A stretch of DNA of 64,000 nt, taken from assembly GCA_963744875.1 (NCBI GenBank), contig CAVUVQ010000002.1:558001-622000 (forward strand), written 5' to 3'. A program made the translations under genes and the position numbers. Under the pieces are notes generated by a model. The model did no database searches. It was not told the DNA's origin and saw only the letters and a program-made list of their open reading frames with translations. The stretch is from JACDAE01 sp963744875 (GTDB lineage Bacteria > Chloroflexota > Ktedonobacteria > Ktedonobacterales > Ktedonobacteraceae). Below, one piece after another: positions 52,473-61,437 of this stretch. The number at the start of each line of letters is the position of its first letter. Position 1 is the first letter of the stretch.

Positions 52473-52904
52473 TTACCGAACCCCCGTTCTGGCGAGTCGA
52501 GCGTTCATAGCAGCCTCGTAACGGATGGGATCGGGCACATCCGGGCGCAGAGAACGATTGCCGCGAATGACAAAATGGGCCTCTACATCATCGCTCTGGA
52601 ACATCTCTTTGGCGAAGGCTATGGCATCTTCCTGACTGAATTCTTTACATGAGCAGATATCGATATCAACCTCACCATATTCGGGCCAGGCATGCATGCT
52701 AATATGACTCTGGGCAATGACCACAAAACCCGACATGCCTGCATCGAGCGGATTGGACGTTTCAATATCGTAAAGATGTACAGGGCTGACTTTCTCCATA
52801 TCGACACGCCCAGGATATTCGTCCAGGACGCGGCGCAGAAGTGGCTCATTGCTCAGCCGTTCCCGGTCACAGTTATAAAGTTCAAGCATCAAATGGACAA
52901 GCAT
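52473..52904 (-). CDS. speD: S-adenosylmethionine decarboxylase proenzyme
   Basis: This 143-aa protein matches the short prokaryotic AdoMetDC: AQSHISMHAWPEYG around the self-cleavage site (Ser66 would become the pyruvoyl group) and VDIDICSCKEF with the catalytic Cys. It supplies decarboxylated SAM as aminopropyl donor for spermidine. Strong AGGAGG upstream of the ATG. No speE follows; the aminopropyltransferase must lie elsewhere or the pathway differs. It is 278 bp downstream of the DHS-like gene. Confidence 0.93.
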   Translation of the reverse strand: MLVHLMLELYNCDRERLSNEPLLRRVLDEYPGRVDMEKVSPVHLYDIETSNPLDAGMSGFVVIAQSHISMHAWPEYGEVDIDICSCKEFSQEDAIAFAKEMFQSDDVEAHFVIRGNRSLRPDVPDPIRYEAAMNARLARTGVR

Positions 52905-53137
52905 TTTGTCTTCCTCCTGATTGTTTTCTCAAGACCCTCTTGCTCTAAAAGGGCTACCACATGGTCTCTCTTGTGTGCGATCTAAATTTTCCACACAGAA
53001 AGATATTATACATTAGGTTGTCAAGCTAATGCAAAAAGGAAGAAGATACTTTGATCTAATGGCGACTGGCTTTCTACCTAAACGTCAGTACATATCTACC
53101 TAAATCCCAATGTACTGCCCACTCGAAGCTATCTTCC

Positions 53138-53179
53138 AATCAACCTAATAGCGATAAAGACTAGCCATTAGGTTGATTG
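53138..53179. terminator. Hairpin after the DHS-like gene
   Basis: CAATCAACCTAATAGC and GCCATTAGGTTGATTG form 16-bp arms with one mismatch around a ten-base loop, starting directly after the stop codon of the minus-strand gene. No long T-run is seen. CTACCTAA motifs nearby (53076, 53097) are unexplained. Confidence 0.5.
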
Positions 53180-53182
53180 CTA

Positions 53183-54310
53183 TCAGGGACGGACCTTTTT
53201 TCCTGCTTCGTACGCGTCTTTTAATGTATTAAGTAGCTCTTCACGGCGTGTAAAAAGTTCCTTGCGGGGCCGTGGCCGTGCTTTGCTAATTGCGTAGGCG
53301 CTGAGCAGAGGTAGAGCAATGGTCGAGTCGCCATAGATAACAACAGTATCTTTGAGGTGATCTGGCTTGATTTTGCCCCACGAAACGGCTTCTGAAGGGG
53401 TCGCTCCCGAGAGCCCACCCCAGTGGGGAGCATCCGCTGTGATCTGGATAAAGTAGTCATGCCCACCTTTGTTGATGCCGAGCACTTCCCATAATTGTGG
53501 TTGTGTCTGCAAGTAGAAGTTTTTGGGGCTCCCACCACCCAGAATGATAACCCCATTACGTGTTGCTGAGAGCACGATCGCAGTGGTTTCGTTCACATCG
53601 GCCAGGGGATCGAGCGTCAACTTGCTCCCATCCAGGGCGTTGCGTGCCACATTCATGCCAATCGACGAGTCACCAGGAGATGAGGTGTAGATGGGCACGT
53701 TCCATGCCGCCGCCTGTGCCAGCACCGAATACTCGGGCTTCACACCAGCATTGAGCAATTGTGTGCCCAGATGATGGTGCAATTCTGAGGTAGAGATGGG
53801 ACGATTGGGCAAGCTTTTGAGGCTCTCGCGCACAAAGGCGTCGGTGTCGAGAAGCACTTTATCGTCAAACAAAATGTCGTAGATACGAATTACGCCTGCT
53901 TCCTGCAACTTCGTATCGTCCAGACGAAAATCGCCACGATGCAGCGACATTGCCAGCGCGTAGTGCATATCGTGATAGAGGTTCGCGCCCGTGCTAACGA
54001 TAAAGTCGATGAAGCCATTCTCCATCAGTGAGATCAGACAGCCGCCCAATCCAGCGGGAGTCAACGCGCCCGCCATGGTCAAACCAATCGTGACATCCTC
54101 TTCGGGCGAGAGCATCTTTTCCACATAGAGCCGCGCCGCCTCATTGAGACGGGCGGCATTATATGCCTGGTACTGTTCATCAATCAATTCCACGACGGTC
54201 ATATCGGGACGGATACGGCGTGGCAAAATCTGTGCGCCACCCAGATAATTGTCTGGCTCAGAGTGATCCGCCGCGTGATCGTGGGAGGGATGAGTATCGT
54301 GATGATGCAT
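53183..54310 (-). CDS. Deoxyhypusine synthase-like protein (possible homospermidine synthase)
   Basis: ATG 54310 with AAAGGA upstream gives 375 aa. The DHS family core is clear: LTMAGALTPAGLGG, NGFIDFIVSTGANLYHD, TSSPGDSSIGMNVA, GVIILGGGSPKNF and ATPSEAVSWGKIK, where the Lys corresponds to the catalytic lysine of human DHS. Eukaryotic DHS modifies eIF5A, which bacteria lack; bacterial relatives are reported to transfer the aminobutyl group between polyamines. With speD and speB nearby a homospermidine or related role is inferred. The N-terminus is histidine-rich (HHHDTHPSHDHAADH), suggesting metal binding. Confidence 0.85.
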   Translation of the reverse strand: MHHHDTHPSHDHAADHSEPDNYLGGAQILPRRIRPDMTVVELIDEQYQAYNAARLNEAARLYVEKMLSPEEDVTIGLTMAGALTPAGLGGCLISLMENGFIDFIVSTGANLYHDMHYALAMSLHRGDFRLDDTKLQEAGVIRIYDILFDDKVLLDTDAFVRESLKSLPNRPISTSELHHHLGTQLLNAGVKPEYSVLAQAAAWNVPIYTSSPGDSSIGMNVARNALDGSKLTLDPLADVNETTAIVLSATRNGVIILGGGSPKNFYLQTQPQLWEVLGINKGGHDYFIQITADAPHWGGLSGATPSEAVSWGKIKPDHLKDTVVIYGDSTIALPLLSAYAISKARPRPRKELFTRREELLNTLKDAYEAGKKVRP

Positions 54311-54520
54311 TGAGAGCAATCCTTTCTGGAATAATAAAAAAAGGGCCGTAGGCCAATAGTCATTATTGTATCAGATGGAGAAAATGCTGTGTGAGTGAAT
54401 GCTACTCAATTTTGGGAAGTAGTGATAGCATATATAAGTATTTTTTTCGCTTCCTATTGTTTTTTGAGAAAGCGTAAGGTATATTTGCTTTAAGAAATGT
54501 AGAAGGGAAACATGGGGAAA

Positions 54521-54780
54521 GGCGTAGGGGCGTCACCTTGCGTCATTGACTCCAACTATTTCGGAAAAAATGATGCAAGCACAACGTTCATGCCTGGAAT
54601 ACACGTAAAACGGTAGGGACCCGATTGGATCGCGTCCGCCATTTATGGAATTGTGAGCTCAGGGTTGATAAATCCGGACGCGATCCAATCGGGTCCCTAC
54701 CGTTTTCCATGCTTTTCTGTGTTTTTGACGCATCATTTTTGGCGCATCTTTCAATTTGTTGGAGTAGGTGCACCTACGCC
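54521..54780. mobile_element. MITE-like composite element, copy 2, with nested GTAGGGACC palindrome
   Basis: Outer ends are GGCGTAGG and CCTACGCC. Inside these lie CATTGACTCCAAC on the left and TTGTTGGAGT on the right, and the centre (54607-54706) is a palindrome with 32-bp arms. Read on the opposite strand, it matches the element at 37859-38123 along most of its length. It lies directly downstream of minus-strand uvrB and may end its transcription. Confidence 0.75.
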
Positions 54781-54827
54781 TTTCTCCTGGATGGACGGAG
54801 TTCCCTTTTTTTCTCACTTGCCTGCAA

Positions 54828-56822
54828 TCACTCAACCATTGAGCGTCTCACTGCAATAACCTGGTCGCGCAACTGGGCAGCCTTCTCGAAATCGAGCTGT
54901 TTGGCTGCTGTACGCATCTGTGATTCCAGATCTTTGATCAGGCGCACCGCTTCATCCCTCGGCAATGTTGCCAGGACAGCGGCTGCTGTTTTCCCATCGG
55001 CTGCCTTTTCATCGACCCCACTCATCGCCTTAATGCGTTCTGTAAGTGCCTTCACTTCTTTCTTGATGCCCCGTGGAGTAATGTTATGCCGTTCATTATA
55101 AGCGAGTTGTAGCGTACGACGACGATTGGTTTCATCGATTGCACGCTGCATCGAGCGCGTCGTTTTATCTGCGTACATAATGACGCTCCCCTCAACGTGA
55201 CGAGCGGCGCGTCCGATCATCTGCACCAGCGATCCCTCTGAGCGCAAGAACCCTTCTTTATCGGCATCCAGAATAGCAACCAGTGAGACTTCCGGTAGAT
55301 CGAGTCCTTCGCGCAAGAGATTGATGCCTACTACCACGTCATACACCCCCAGACGCAGATCGCGCAATATCTCTATACGCTCAATCGTGTCGATCTCCGA
55401 GTGCAGGTAATGAACCTTGATATTCAATTCTTGCATATAGTCAGCAAGATCTTCGGCCATTTTCTTGGTCAATGTGGTGACCAGGACGCGCTGCCCTTTT
55501 GAGACGCGTATCCGGATCTCCGCCAATAGATCGTCGATCTGTCCCTTCGTGGGTCGCACACTGATTTCTGGATCGATCAGCCCCGTTGGACGAATGAGTT
55601 GCTCCACGATGGTCTCGCTATGCTCGTATTCATAGGGGCCAGGCGTTGCCGAGACGAACAGTGCCTGGTTGATCTGCTGCTCAAACTCCGTGAAGGTGAG
55701 GGGGCGGTTATCCATAGCTGAAGGGAGCCGGAAGCCATAGTCAACAAGTACTTGCTTACGCGAACGATCACCCGCGAACATACCTCGTACCTGGGGTAAT
55801 GCTACATGCGATTCATCGACGACCAGCAGAAAATCATCCGGTAGATAGTCAAGTAACGTCCACGGCTGGTCGCCCGCCGCTCGCCCTGCCAGGTGACGCG
55901 AGTAGTTCTCAACGCCTGAGCAGAACCCCGTCTCGCGCAACATCTCCATATCAAAATTGGTGCGTTGCTTCAAACGGGCGGCTTCCAATATCTTGCCCTC
56001 TGTCTCTAAAACCGCTAATCGTTCCTCTAGTTCCTTTTCGATCAGTTTGATTGCTTCATTCAGACGTTCCTGCGTCGTAACCCAGTGTTTGGCGGGATAA
56101 ATGTCGAGGCGCTGGCGTTTGCCCAACACCTCACCAGTGAGCGGATCGATCTCAGTCATACGCTCAATCTCGTCGCCAAAGAACTCGATGCGTACTGCAA
56201 CATCTTCATATGCCGGGAAGATCTCCAGCACATCGCCGCGTACTCTGAAACGCCCGCGCACAAAGTTGGCATCGTTACGCTCATATTGAATCTCGTTCAG
56301 GTGGCGTAAGATTTTATCACGGCGTCGCTCTTCTCCCACCTTTATTGTGAGCACAACTTCGCCATATTCTTCTGGACTACCTAGCCCATAGATGCAGGAG
56401 ACGGATGCGACGATCAATACATCCTTACGCTCAAAAAGGCTGCGGGTCGTGGAGAGGCGCAGCTTCTCAATCTCTTCATTGACCATACTCTCTTTTTCAA
56501 CATAGGTGTCTGTACGTGCAATATATGCCTCTGGTTGATAGTAATCGTAGTAGGAGACAAAGTACTCAACGGCATTGTTGGGGAAGAACTCTTTATATTC
56601 ACTGTAAAGTTGTGCTGCTAATGTTTTGTTGGGGGCAAGCACCAGCGTTGGTTTTTGCACCTGCTCGACAATCTTGGCAACTGTGTACGTTTTACCGCTG
56701 CCCGTGACGCCTAATAATGTCTGTTCCTTTTGTCCACTTCTAATGCCCTCAACCAACTGAGCGATCGCAACCGGCTGATCGCCAGTTGGTTGAAATGGTG
56801 CCTCTACTTTGAATTCTGCCAT
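54828..56822 (-). CDS. uvrB: UvrABC excinuclease subunit B
   Basis: The 664-aa protein matches UvrB from end to end: FQPTGDQPVAIAQLVEGI, Walker A GVTGSGKTYTVA, APNKTLAAQLYSE, the beta-hairpin region VEYFVSYYDYYQPEAYI, helicase motif VDESHVALPQVRGM, GINLLREGLDLPEVSLVAIL and a C-terminal UVR domain LDFEKAAQLRDQV that binds UvrC. It verifies DNA damage after UvrA loading. No uvrA or uvrC is adjacent. Confidence 0.98.
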   Translation of the reverse strand: MAEFKVEAPFQPTGDQPVAIAQLVEGIRSGQKEQTLLGVTGSGKTYTVAKIVEQVQKPTLVLAPNKTLAAQLYSEYKEFFPNNAVEYFVSYYDYYQPEAYIARTDTYVEKESMVNEEIEKLRLSTTRSLFERKDVLIVASVSCIYGLGSPEEYGEVVLTIKVGEERRRDKILRHLNEIQYERNDANFVRGRFRVRGDVLEIFPAYEDVAVRIEFFGDEIERMTEIDPLTGEVLGKRQRLDIYPAKHWVTTQERLNEAIKLIEKELEERLAVLETEGKILEAARLKQRTNFDMEMLRETGFCSGVENYSRHLAGRAAGDQPWTLLDYLPDDFLLVVDESHVALPQVRGMFAGDRSRKQVLVDYGFRLPSAMDNRPLTFTEFEQQINQALFVSATPGPYEYEHSETIVEQLIRPTGLIDPEISVRPTKGQIDDLLAEIRIRVSKGQRVLVTTLTKKMAEDLADYMQELNIKVHYLHSEIDTIERIEILRDLRLGVYDVVVGINLLREGLDLPEVSLVAILDADKEGFLRSEGSLVQMIGRAARHVEGSVIMYADKTTRSMQRAIDETNRRRTLQLAYNERHNITPRGIKKEVKALTERIKAMSGVDEKAADGKTAAAVLATLPRDEAVRLIKDLESQMRTAAKQLDFEKAAQLRDQVIAVRRSMVE

Positions 56823-56902
56823 GCGCCCCAGTCCTCATTGTATAGAATATATTTTCCAAATGTTCTCCTCATTATACCATTACTGGGCCTTAATTCATAA
56901 CA

Positions 56903-57277
56903 CTAGCAGGCAAGTTGTTTAACTGCGTCTACAAAGTCATTAATGTCGACAGGCTTTTCTAATCCCACAATCCCACGTTGGGCTAACTCATCATCAGGAA
57001 GGTTCGCACTTACCATCATCGCCGGTATATGCGCAAACTCAGGCTGGGCATGCAGACGGTCATAGAGATCAAGTCCATTAATATGAGGAAGCCTGTAGTT
57101 GAGGATGAAGAGAATAGGGTTAATGGCTTTGATCACTTCTAATGCCTCAAGTGGATCAGTCACCAGGACCGTTTCATAGGGTGTCTCATCAACTAACAGG
57201 CGCATAAAAATTGCGCCGATATCCGGATCATCTTCTACCACCAGGATCGTTTTTTTCTTTGTCTGTTCGTCGCTCAT
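56903..57277 (-). CDS. Receiver-domain protein with Asn at the phosphorylation site
   Basis: This 124-aa protein is a single receiver: ILVVEDDPDIG (acidic pocket), MMVSAN (Ser/Thr position) and GLEKPVDINDF (Lys). The phospho-acceptor Asp, expected in the segment LFILNYRLPHINGLDLY, is Asn60, encoded AAC. So it cannot take phosphate in the normal way and may be a constitutive or protein-interaction receiver. No output domain. It is divergent from the next small ORF and 80 bp upstream of uvrB on the same strand. Confidence 0.85.
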   Translation of the reverse strand: MSDEQTKKKTILVVEDDPDIGAIFMRLLVDETPYETVLVTDPLEALEVIKAINPILFILNYRLPHINGLDLYDRLHAQPEFAHIPAMMVSANLPDDELAQRGIVGLEKPVDINDFVDAVKQLAC

Positions 57278-57832
57278 CGTTGTTATTACCTACCGTTTCT
57301 CATGGATTTTTCTACTATTTTATAATACGGTTTAAAGGGCTAAATGGCGACAACCATCAATCATCTTCTTAAGTAACAAATAGGGCGAAAGGTTCAGATT
57401 ATTGTTAAAGATGTATTATGTTATGCTTCGCATTGACATTTTGTGAATATGTATGCTATCATTACAATGATACAAAAAGCAAATGATAATGTAGATCGTC
57501 TATGTATGACGAGTCTCAAGAGCCATAGATACGCAATGTATGACTTCTCCTGTACCAGCCACGACGGCTGGACGCCTCCCCTATTGTCTCTCCTGGATAA
57601 GGGAGCCATTGCCGATAGTAAGATAGAACAGGTATCCCTGCGCATGAGATACGTAAAGATCGTGCATGGCTGAGCTGCGTATTCCATTGTCAAGGATCTA
57701 GAACTGAAGAACCGCTCTATGGGTTCCGCTTCAGGAGCGATGTATCCTACTGTGACCATAAAAATTAAAAGAGAAGATGCTTCTTCAATAGGAAACGAGA
57801 AGAGAACATCTCTTAGATAGATGAGGTGAGGT
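57278..57832. other. Intergenic region with several short hairpins
   Basis: No convincing gene. Plus-strand hairpins include CCAGCC/GGCTGG (about 57560-57576), GTATC/GATAC around 57632-57652 and a longer pairing of GTCTATG with CATAGATAC near 57500-57536. They lie upstream of a small membrane-protein ORF and could be a structured leader. I compared it with M-box, cobalamin, guanidine and c-di-AMP riboswitch cores from memory and saw no match. Confidence 0.3.
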
Positions 57833-58024
57833 GTGTCTAAGAAAAGTCCAACTTTACTAAAAGTATATATCATTCCCGTACTTTTGCTCAATATAGCCTT
57901 GCTAAGTTGGAATTTCCTCTCCACGTATTCAATGCATGGCGTCCCAACTTACCTTGGGTATCTGGTGATTGTTACGGTGAGCCTGTACCTGTACCTGATG
58001 TACCTGGGTCGCTATCTTTATTAG
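57833..58024 (+). CDS. Small two-helix membrane protein
   Basis: A GTG with GAGGTGAG upstream opens a 63-aa frame with two hydrophobic segments (about 10-30 and 39-62) and basic residues at the start (SKKSPTLLK). It looks like a genuine small membrane protein but I know no family. It is oriented with amt 600 bp downstream, without other support. Confidence 0.45.
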   Translation: MSKKSPTLLKVYIIPVLLLNIALLSWNFLSTYSMHGVPTYLGYLVIVTVSLYLYLMYLGRYLY

Positions 58025-58621
58025 CACCCAGGGAAATTGAACGGCGCACAAACAGGAAAAACTTGCGTGCTCGATGAGTAAGACAAATTGTCCGCTCATT
58101 GAGCATGGAAAGGTATTTCCTCTACAATCAAATGTATATAAAACGTATTATTGTCCATCAAATTTAGAAGAAAATTCGTTTGTTCTCCTACACCACAGCA
58201 AGCAGCCAATGTACTCTGCTGCTCGCTTTTGCCTCCAGACTATGCCTCAAGTAATGTACAAACTGCACAAGAACCTTTCTATATTCTAAAGAAATTCTAA
58301 AGTAATATGGATGCTTTCTAAAAAATATATCAATAAAATTGGTGATAACCTCAATAATTTCTAAATAAATGGGCCATCATTGTGCACTATGCACAATGAT
58401 GGCGATGGGAATTCATGTAGATTGCATCTACAATCATACAGAGCCAAACCTTATACTTATTCCAACGAGAAAGAAATGAAGTGTATCGATGAAGATCCCT
58501 CCCTTAATGGGACCGGGTGGCTTTTTTCTACGCCTGCCTCTGTTACTCATTGCTGAGAAGAGCATGAAGCCCATCCGAAAAAGTTTTCCCTGGAATTATT
58601 CTGGCTGAAAGGACTGATCGT
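58025..58621. other. Upstream region of amt with a perfect hairpin
   Basis: CCATCATTGTGCA (58374-58386) and TGCACAATGATGG (58390-58402) form a 13-bp perfect stem with a three-base loop, suited as an operator or a terminator without U-run. A 71-codon open frame at 58074-58289 lacks a ribosome-binding site and looks non-coding. Nothing else is recognised. Confidence 0.5.
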
Positions 58622-60169
58622 ATGATGACGACACTTCTTCGTACTGCCTGGGATCGCATGCGCACTAATTGGCAAGATCCCCAGATCCGTCGTTATGTCG
58701 CCCTAAAAATGGGCGGTAAACTGCTGGGGTTGGCATTGGTTATGGTCGCAATATGGACCTTGCTCCCCGCTGCAGTGCACGCTGCGACTGGTGCCTCTGG
58801 ACCTACCCCAGAGATGAACGCAGTCAATACTGTCTGGACGCTAGTTGCGGCGTTCCTGGTCTTCTGTATGCAGGTTGGCTTTGTGATGTTAGAAGCAGGT
58901 TTCGCGCGTTCTCGTGAATCTGTGAATATCCTGGTCGAAGGTATTGCTGACACTTGTATCTGTGGTATTTTATTCTGGGCCTGGGGCTTCGCCTTTATGT
59001 TTGAGCCTGGTAGTGGTTTTATTGGGACTCAGGGTTTCTTCCTGATGGGCCTGCCATCTACCTATATGACAACTGGTGTTCCTCTCCTTGCTTTCTGGGT
59101 CTTCCAGTTCGCATTTGCTGATACCGCTTCGACGATTACTTCTGGTGCAATGATTGGCCGTTGTGGCTTCTGGGGCGACATTCTTTATAGTATTGGTGTC
59201 ACTGGTTTTATCTATCCCATTATCGGCCACTGGTCCTGGGGTCCTGATGGTTGGCTGGCTATCGCTGGCTTCCATGATTTTGCAGGTTCAACCGTCGTCC
59301 ATAGCATTGGTGGGGCTATCTCCTTAGCTGGTGCTCTTGCCCTTGGCCCTCGCCTGGGACGCATCTTCAAACGTGATGGTGGCGGACCTCCTCCTGCTCA
59401 TGATCTGGTGATTGGCGCTGTTGGCGGCTTGATCCTCTGGTTCGGCTGGTATGGCTTTAATCCCGGTAGCACGCTTTCAGCCCTTGATACCGTAGGCATT
59501 GGACGCGTTTCGTTCAATACGACACTTGCCGCCTGTTCTGCTGGTCTCGTTGCCTTATTCATCGCATATGCCCGTACGAAAAAGTGGGATCTCGGTTTAA
59601 CTGTCAACGGCTTCTTAGCAGGACTGGTTGCCATTACTTGTCCCTGTTATTGGGTCGACCCGATTGGAGCCTTTTTCATCGGTGTCGTTGCAGCCCTTGT
59701 CGTGGTCTGGGGCCTGGATCTGTTGGAGTACCTGCGCATTGACGATCCAATTGGGGCCGTCCCCGTCCACCTTTTCGCTGGTATCTGGGGCACGCTCTCG
59801 CTTGGTCTGTTCGCAGCAGGCACGTACGGAGCCGCTACGGCGACTGGTCCTGATACCAGTAGCGTCGTCACTGGCCTGTTCTACGGCGGTGGTGTTACTC
59901 AGTTGCTCAAGCAATTGCTTGGTTCCGGTGCAACGGTAATTGCAACTCTGGCGATTTCGTTGATCATGATGTATGCCCTCAAATATGTTGGTGTGCTTCG
60001 TGTCTCGAAAGAGGGTGAGCTTGAGGGTCTGGATATTCATGAGCATGGCGCGTCTGCTTATCCTGAATATGCCCTGGCTGTTGCAGGTTCTTCCAATGGA
60101 CATAATGGACATGCAGGAACGCTTGCCTCTGTTGAGCCAATAGATAGTCCGGTTCTCTCACAAGAGTAG
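58622..60169 (+). CDS. amt: Ammonium transporter
   Basis: The 515-aa protein matches the Amt/Mep/Rh family: VQ..FVMLEAGFARSRESVNIL-type segment after helix 1, TASTITSGAMIGRC, DFAGSTVVHSIGG (first pore His), GWYGFNPGS and VPVHLFAGIWG (second pore His), with eleven hydrophobic helices. A cationic N-terminus of about 30 residues precedes a signal-peptide-like helix ending in AVHAATG. The C-terminus extends about 50 residues beyond the usual regulatory tail. No glnK is next to it, which is unusual for amt genes. AAAGGA lies nine bases before the ATG. Confidence 0.95.
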   Translation: MMTTLLRTAWDRMRTNWQDPQIRRYVALKMGGKLLGLALVMVAIWTLLPAAVHAATGASGPTPEMNAVNTVWTLVAAFLVFCMQVGFVMLEAGFARSRESVNILVEGIADTCICGILFWAWGFAFMFEPGSGFIGTQGFFLMGLPSTYMTTGVPLLAFWVFQFAFADTASTITSGAMIGRCGFWGDILYSIGVTGFIYPIIGHWSWGPDGWLAIAGFHDFAGSTVVHSIGGAISLAGALALGPRLGRIFKRDGGGPPPAHDLVIGAVGGLILWFGWYGFNPGSTLSALDTVGIGRVSFNTTLAACSAGLVALFIAYARTKKWDLGLTVNGFLAGLVAITCPCYWVDPIGAFFIGVVAALVVVWGLDLLEYLRIDDPIGAVPVHLFAGIWGTLSLGLFAAGTYGAATATGPDTSSVVTGLFYGGGVTQLLKQLLGSGATVIATLAISLIMMYALKYVGVLRVSKEGELEGLDIHEHGASAYPEYALAVAGSSNGHNGHAGTLASVEPIDSPVLSQE

Positions 60170-60229
60170 ATACGAAAATCGCGTAGAGTTAGTGTGTTGG
60201 TCAAGGGGTTCTAGCAAATCATCTCACCT

Positions 60230-60763
60230 GTGAGAGCGTTTGATGGGACTCCTTGCTTTATTCATACACCCTATCCCACCTTGCATGAAAGTAATGAAAC
60301 TGTGATACAAGAAGATAGACGAGAATTATTACGTATTGCTCAGTGGATCTGTGAACGGAAGTACTTCCGCGTGAAAAGAATACGTCAACTGGCAGGAACG
60401 GAGGAAAATTATCTGCTTCTCATTCGCGAAATTGATCGTGTGAAGTCGCAGGTTCAGCATGCACGCTCGTTAGAAGCGGAAGCAACGCTAACTCTGGTAG
60501 ATTGGCTCTTAATTCTAGAGCAATTTGCGTGGTTATGCGCGTATTGTCAGAATAAGCCATTTGAGATTATGAGCCATGTGATTCCGTTGCCTCGTGGTGG
60601 GACAACGCCGGAGAATTGTGTTCCTTCCTGCTATAGTTGTAGTACTGGCAAAGGAAAGGTACATGCTCGCCATCGTGTGCAGGAGCAACTTGTAGAAGCT
60701 GGAAATGCCAGTTATGAGAACTTCTCCTCTGAGGACTCCAGTTCGTCTCCGCTAAAACGATAG
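60230..60763 (+). CDS. HNH-type nuclease-like protein
   Basis: The 177-aa frame has a zinc-binding HNH core: CAYCQNKPFEIMSHVIPLPRGG-type segment, then NCVPSCYSC. The residue before the catalytic His is Ser rather than Asp or Glu and the last motif residue is not a clear His, so activity is uncertain. The N-terminal 100 residues are helical. The start is uncertain: the GTG at 60230 lacks a ribosome-binding site and another GTG at 60302 is possible. Its 3' end overlaps the convergent response regulator gene by 52 bases. Confidence 0.65.
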   Translation: MRAFDGTPCFIHTPYPTLHESNETVIQEDRRELLRIAQWICERKYFRVKRIRQLAGTEENYLLLIREIDRVKSQVQHARSLEAEATLTLVDWLLILEQFAWLCAYCQNKPFEIMSHVIPLPRGGTTPENCVPSCYSCSTGKGKVHARHRVQEQLVEAGNASYENFSSEDSSSSPLKR

Positions 60764-61437
60764 CCCACACCTGAAATAGTGAGAAAAAAATGTGGATGTG
60801 CCGGGTCTGGCTCGATTTTTTTACGTAACTGCCCGACATAAACATGTAGATATGATGCCTTTGCCTCATTATTTGCCCCCCATACCTGGGTGAGTAGCAT
60901 CTGTTGAGTGATAATTTTGCCCCGGTTCTGAATAAACACGTTTAATAAGTCATATTCTGTTGGCGTGAGTTTTACCTCTTTCCCATTTACGAAGACAAGG
61001 CGTTGCGCGAAATCTACATGTAATAGTCCCGCCGTAAATGATGGCTCGGTTTGGACGGATTGATGGGAAGCATGACGCAGCGCGACCCGAATACGTGCCA
61101 GGACTTCATTAATGCCAAAGGGCTTGGAAACATAATCATCGGCTCCTAAATCAAGTGCCAGGACTTTATCGCGTTCTTTGTTTTTCACCGAGATGACGAT
61201 AATTGGCAGATCGGATTGTGCTCTCACACGTTTGCATACCTCCAATCCGCTCATTCCCGGCAATCCGAGATCTAATAACACCAGATGGAGCGTCTGTTGC
61301 TCTATGGTTGCAAGCGCTTTTTCGCCATTATGCGCTGTGAAGACCTCATAACCATGTGCTGCCAGGCTTCTCTGCAGCGCCCGCAAAATCTCATCCTCGT
61401 CGTCAACTATGAGAATACTTGCTTTACGTTTACTCAT
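60712..61437 (-). CDS. KdpE-like OmpR-family response regulator
   Basis: The 241-aa protein has a receiver (ILIVDDEDEILRAL, phospho-Asp in LVLLDLGLPGMSGLE, Lys in YVSKPFG) and a winged-helix domain (EVKLTPTEYDLLNVF, VWGANNEAKASYLHVYVGQLRKKIEPDP) that closely resembles KdpE. Its ATG overlaps the end of the KdpD-like kinase by eight bases, so the pair is co-translated. No kdpFABC potassium pump genes are in the window, so the target may be elsewhere. Confidence 0.92.
   Translation of the reverse strand: MSKRKASILIVDDEDEILRALQRSLAAHGYEVFTAHNGEKALATIEQQTLHLVLLDLGLPGMSGLEVCKRVRAQSDLPIIVISVKNKERDKVLALDLGADDYVSKPFGINEVLARIRVALRHASHQSVQTEPSFTAGLLHVDFAQRLVFVNGKEVKLTPTEYDLLNVFIQNRGKIITQQMLLTQVWGANNEAKASYLHVYVGQLRKKIEPDPAHPHFFLTISGVGYRFSGDELESSEEKFS

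Noticed and set aside
53183..54310. Naming the gene as true deoxyhypusine synthase
   Set aside because: Bacteria lack eIF5A and no such substrate is in view; only the family resemblance is supported.
57421..57924. 167-codon minus-strand open frame
   Set aside because: No family pattern, no clear start, odd composition (S/R/L-rich); it overlaps a hairpin-rich region and the start of a better small ORF.
58074..58289. 71-codon plus-strand frame
   Set aside because: No suitably spaced ribosome-binding site and no protein-like pattern.
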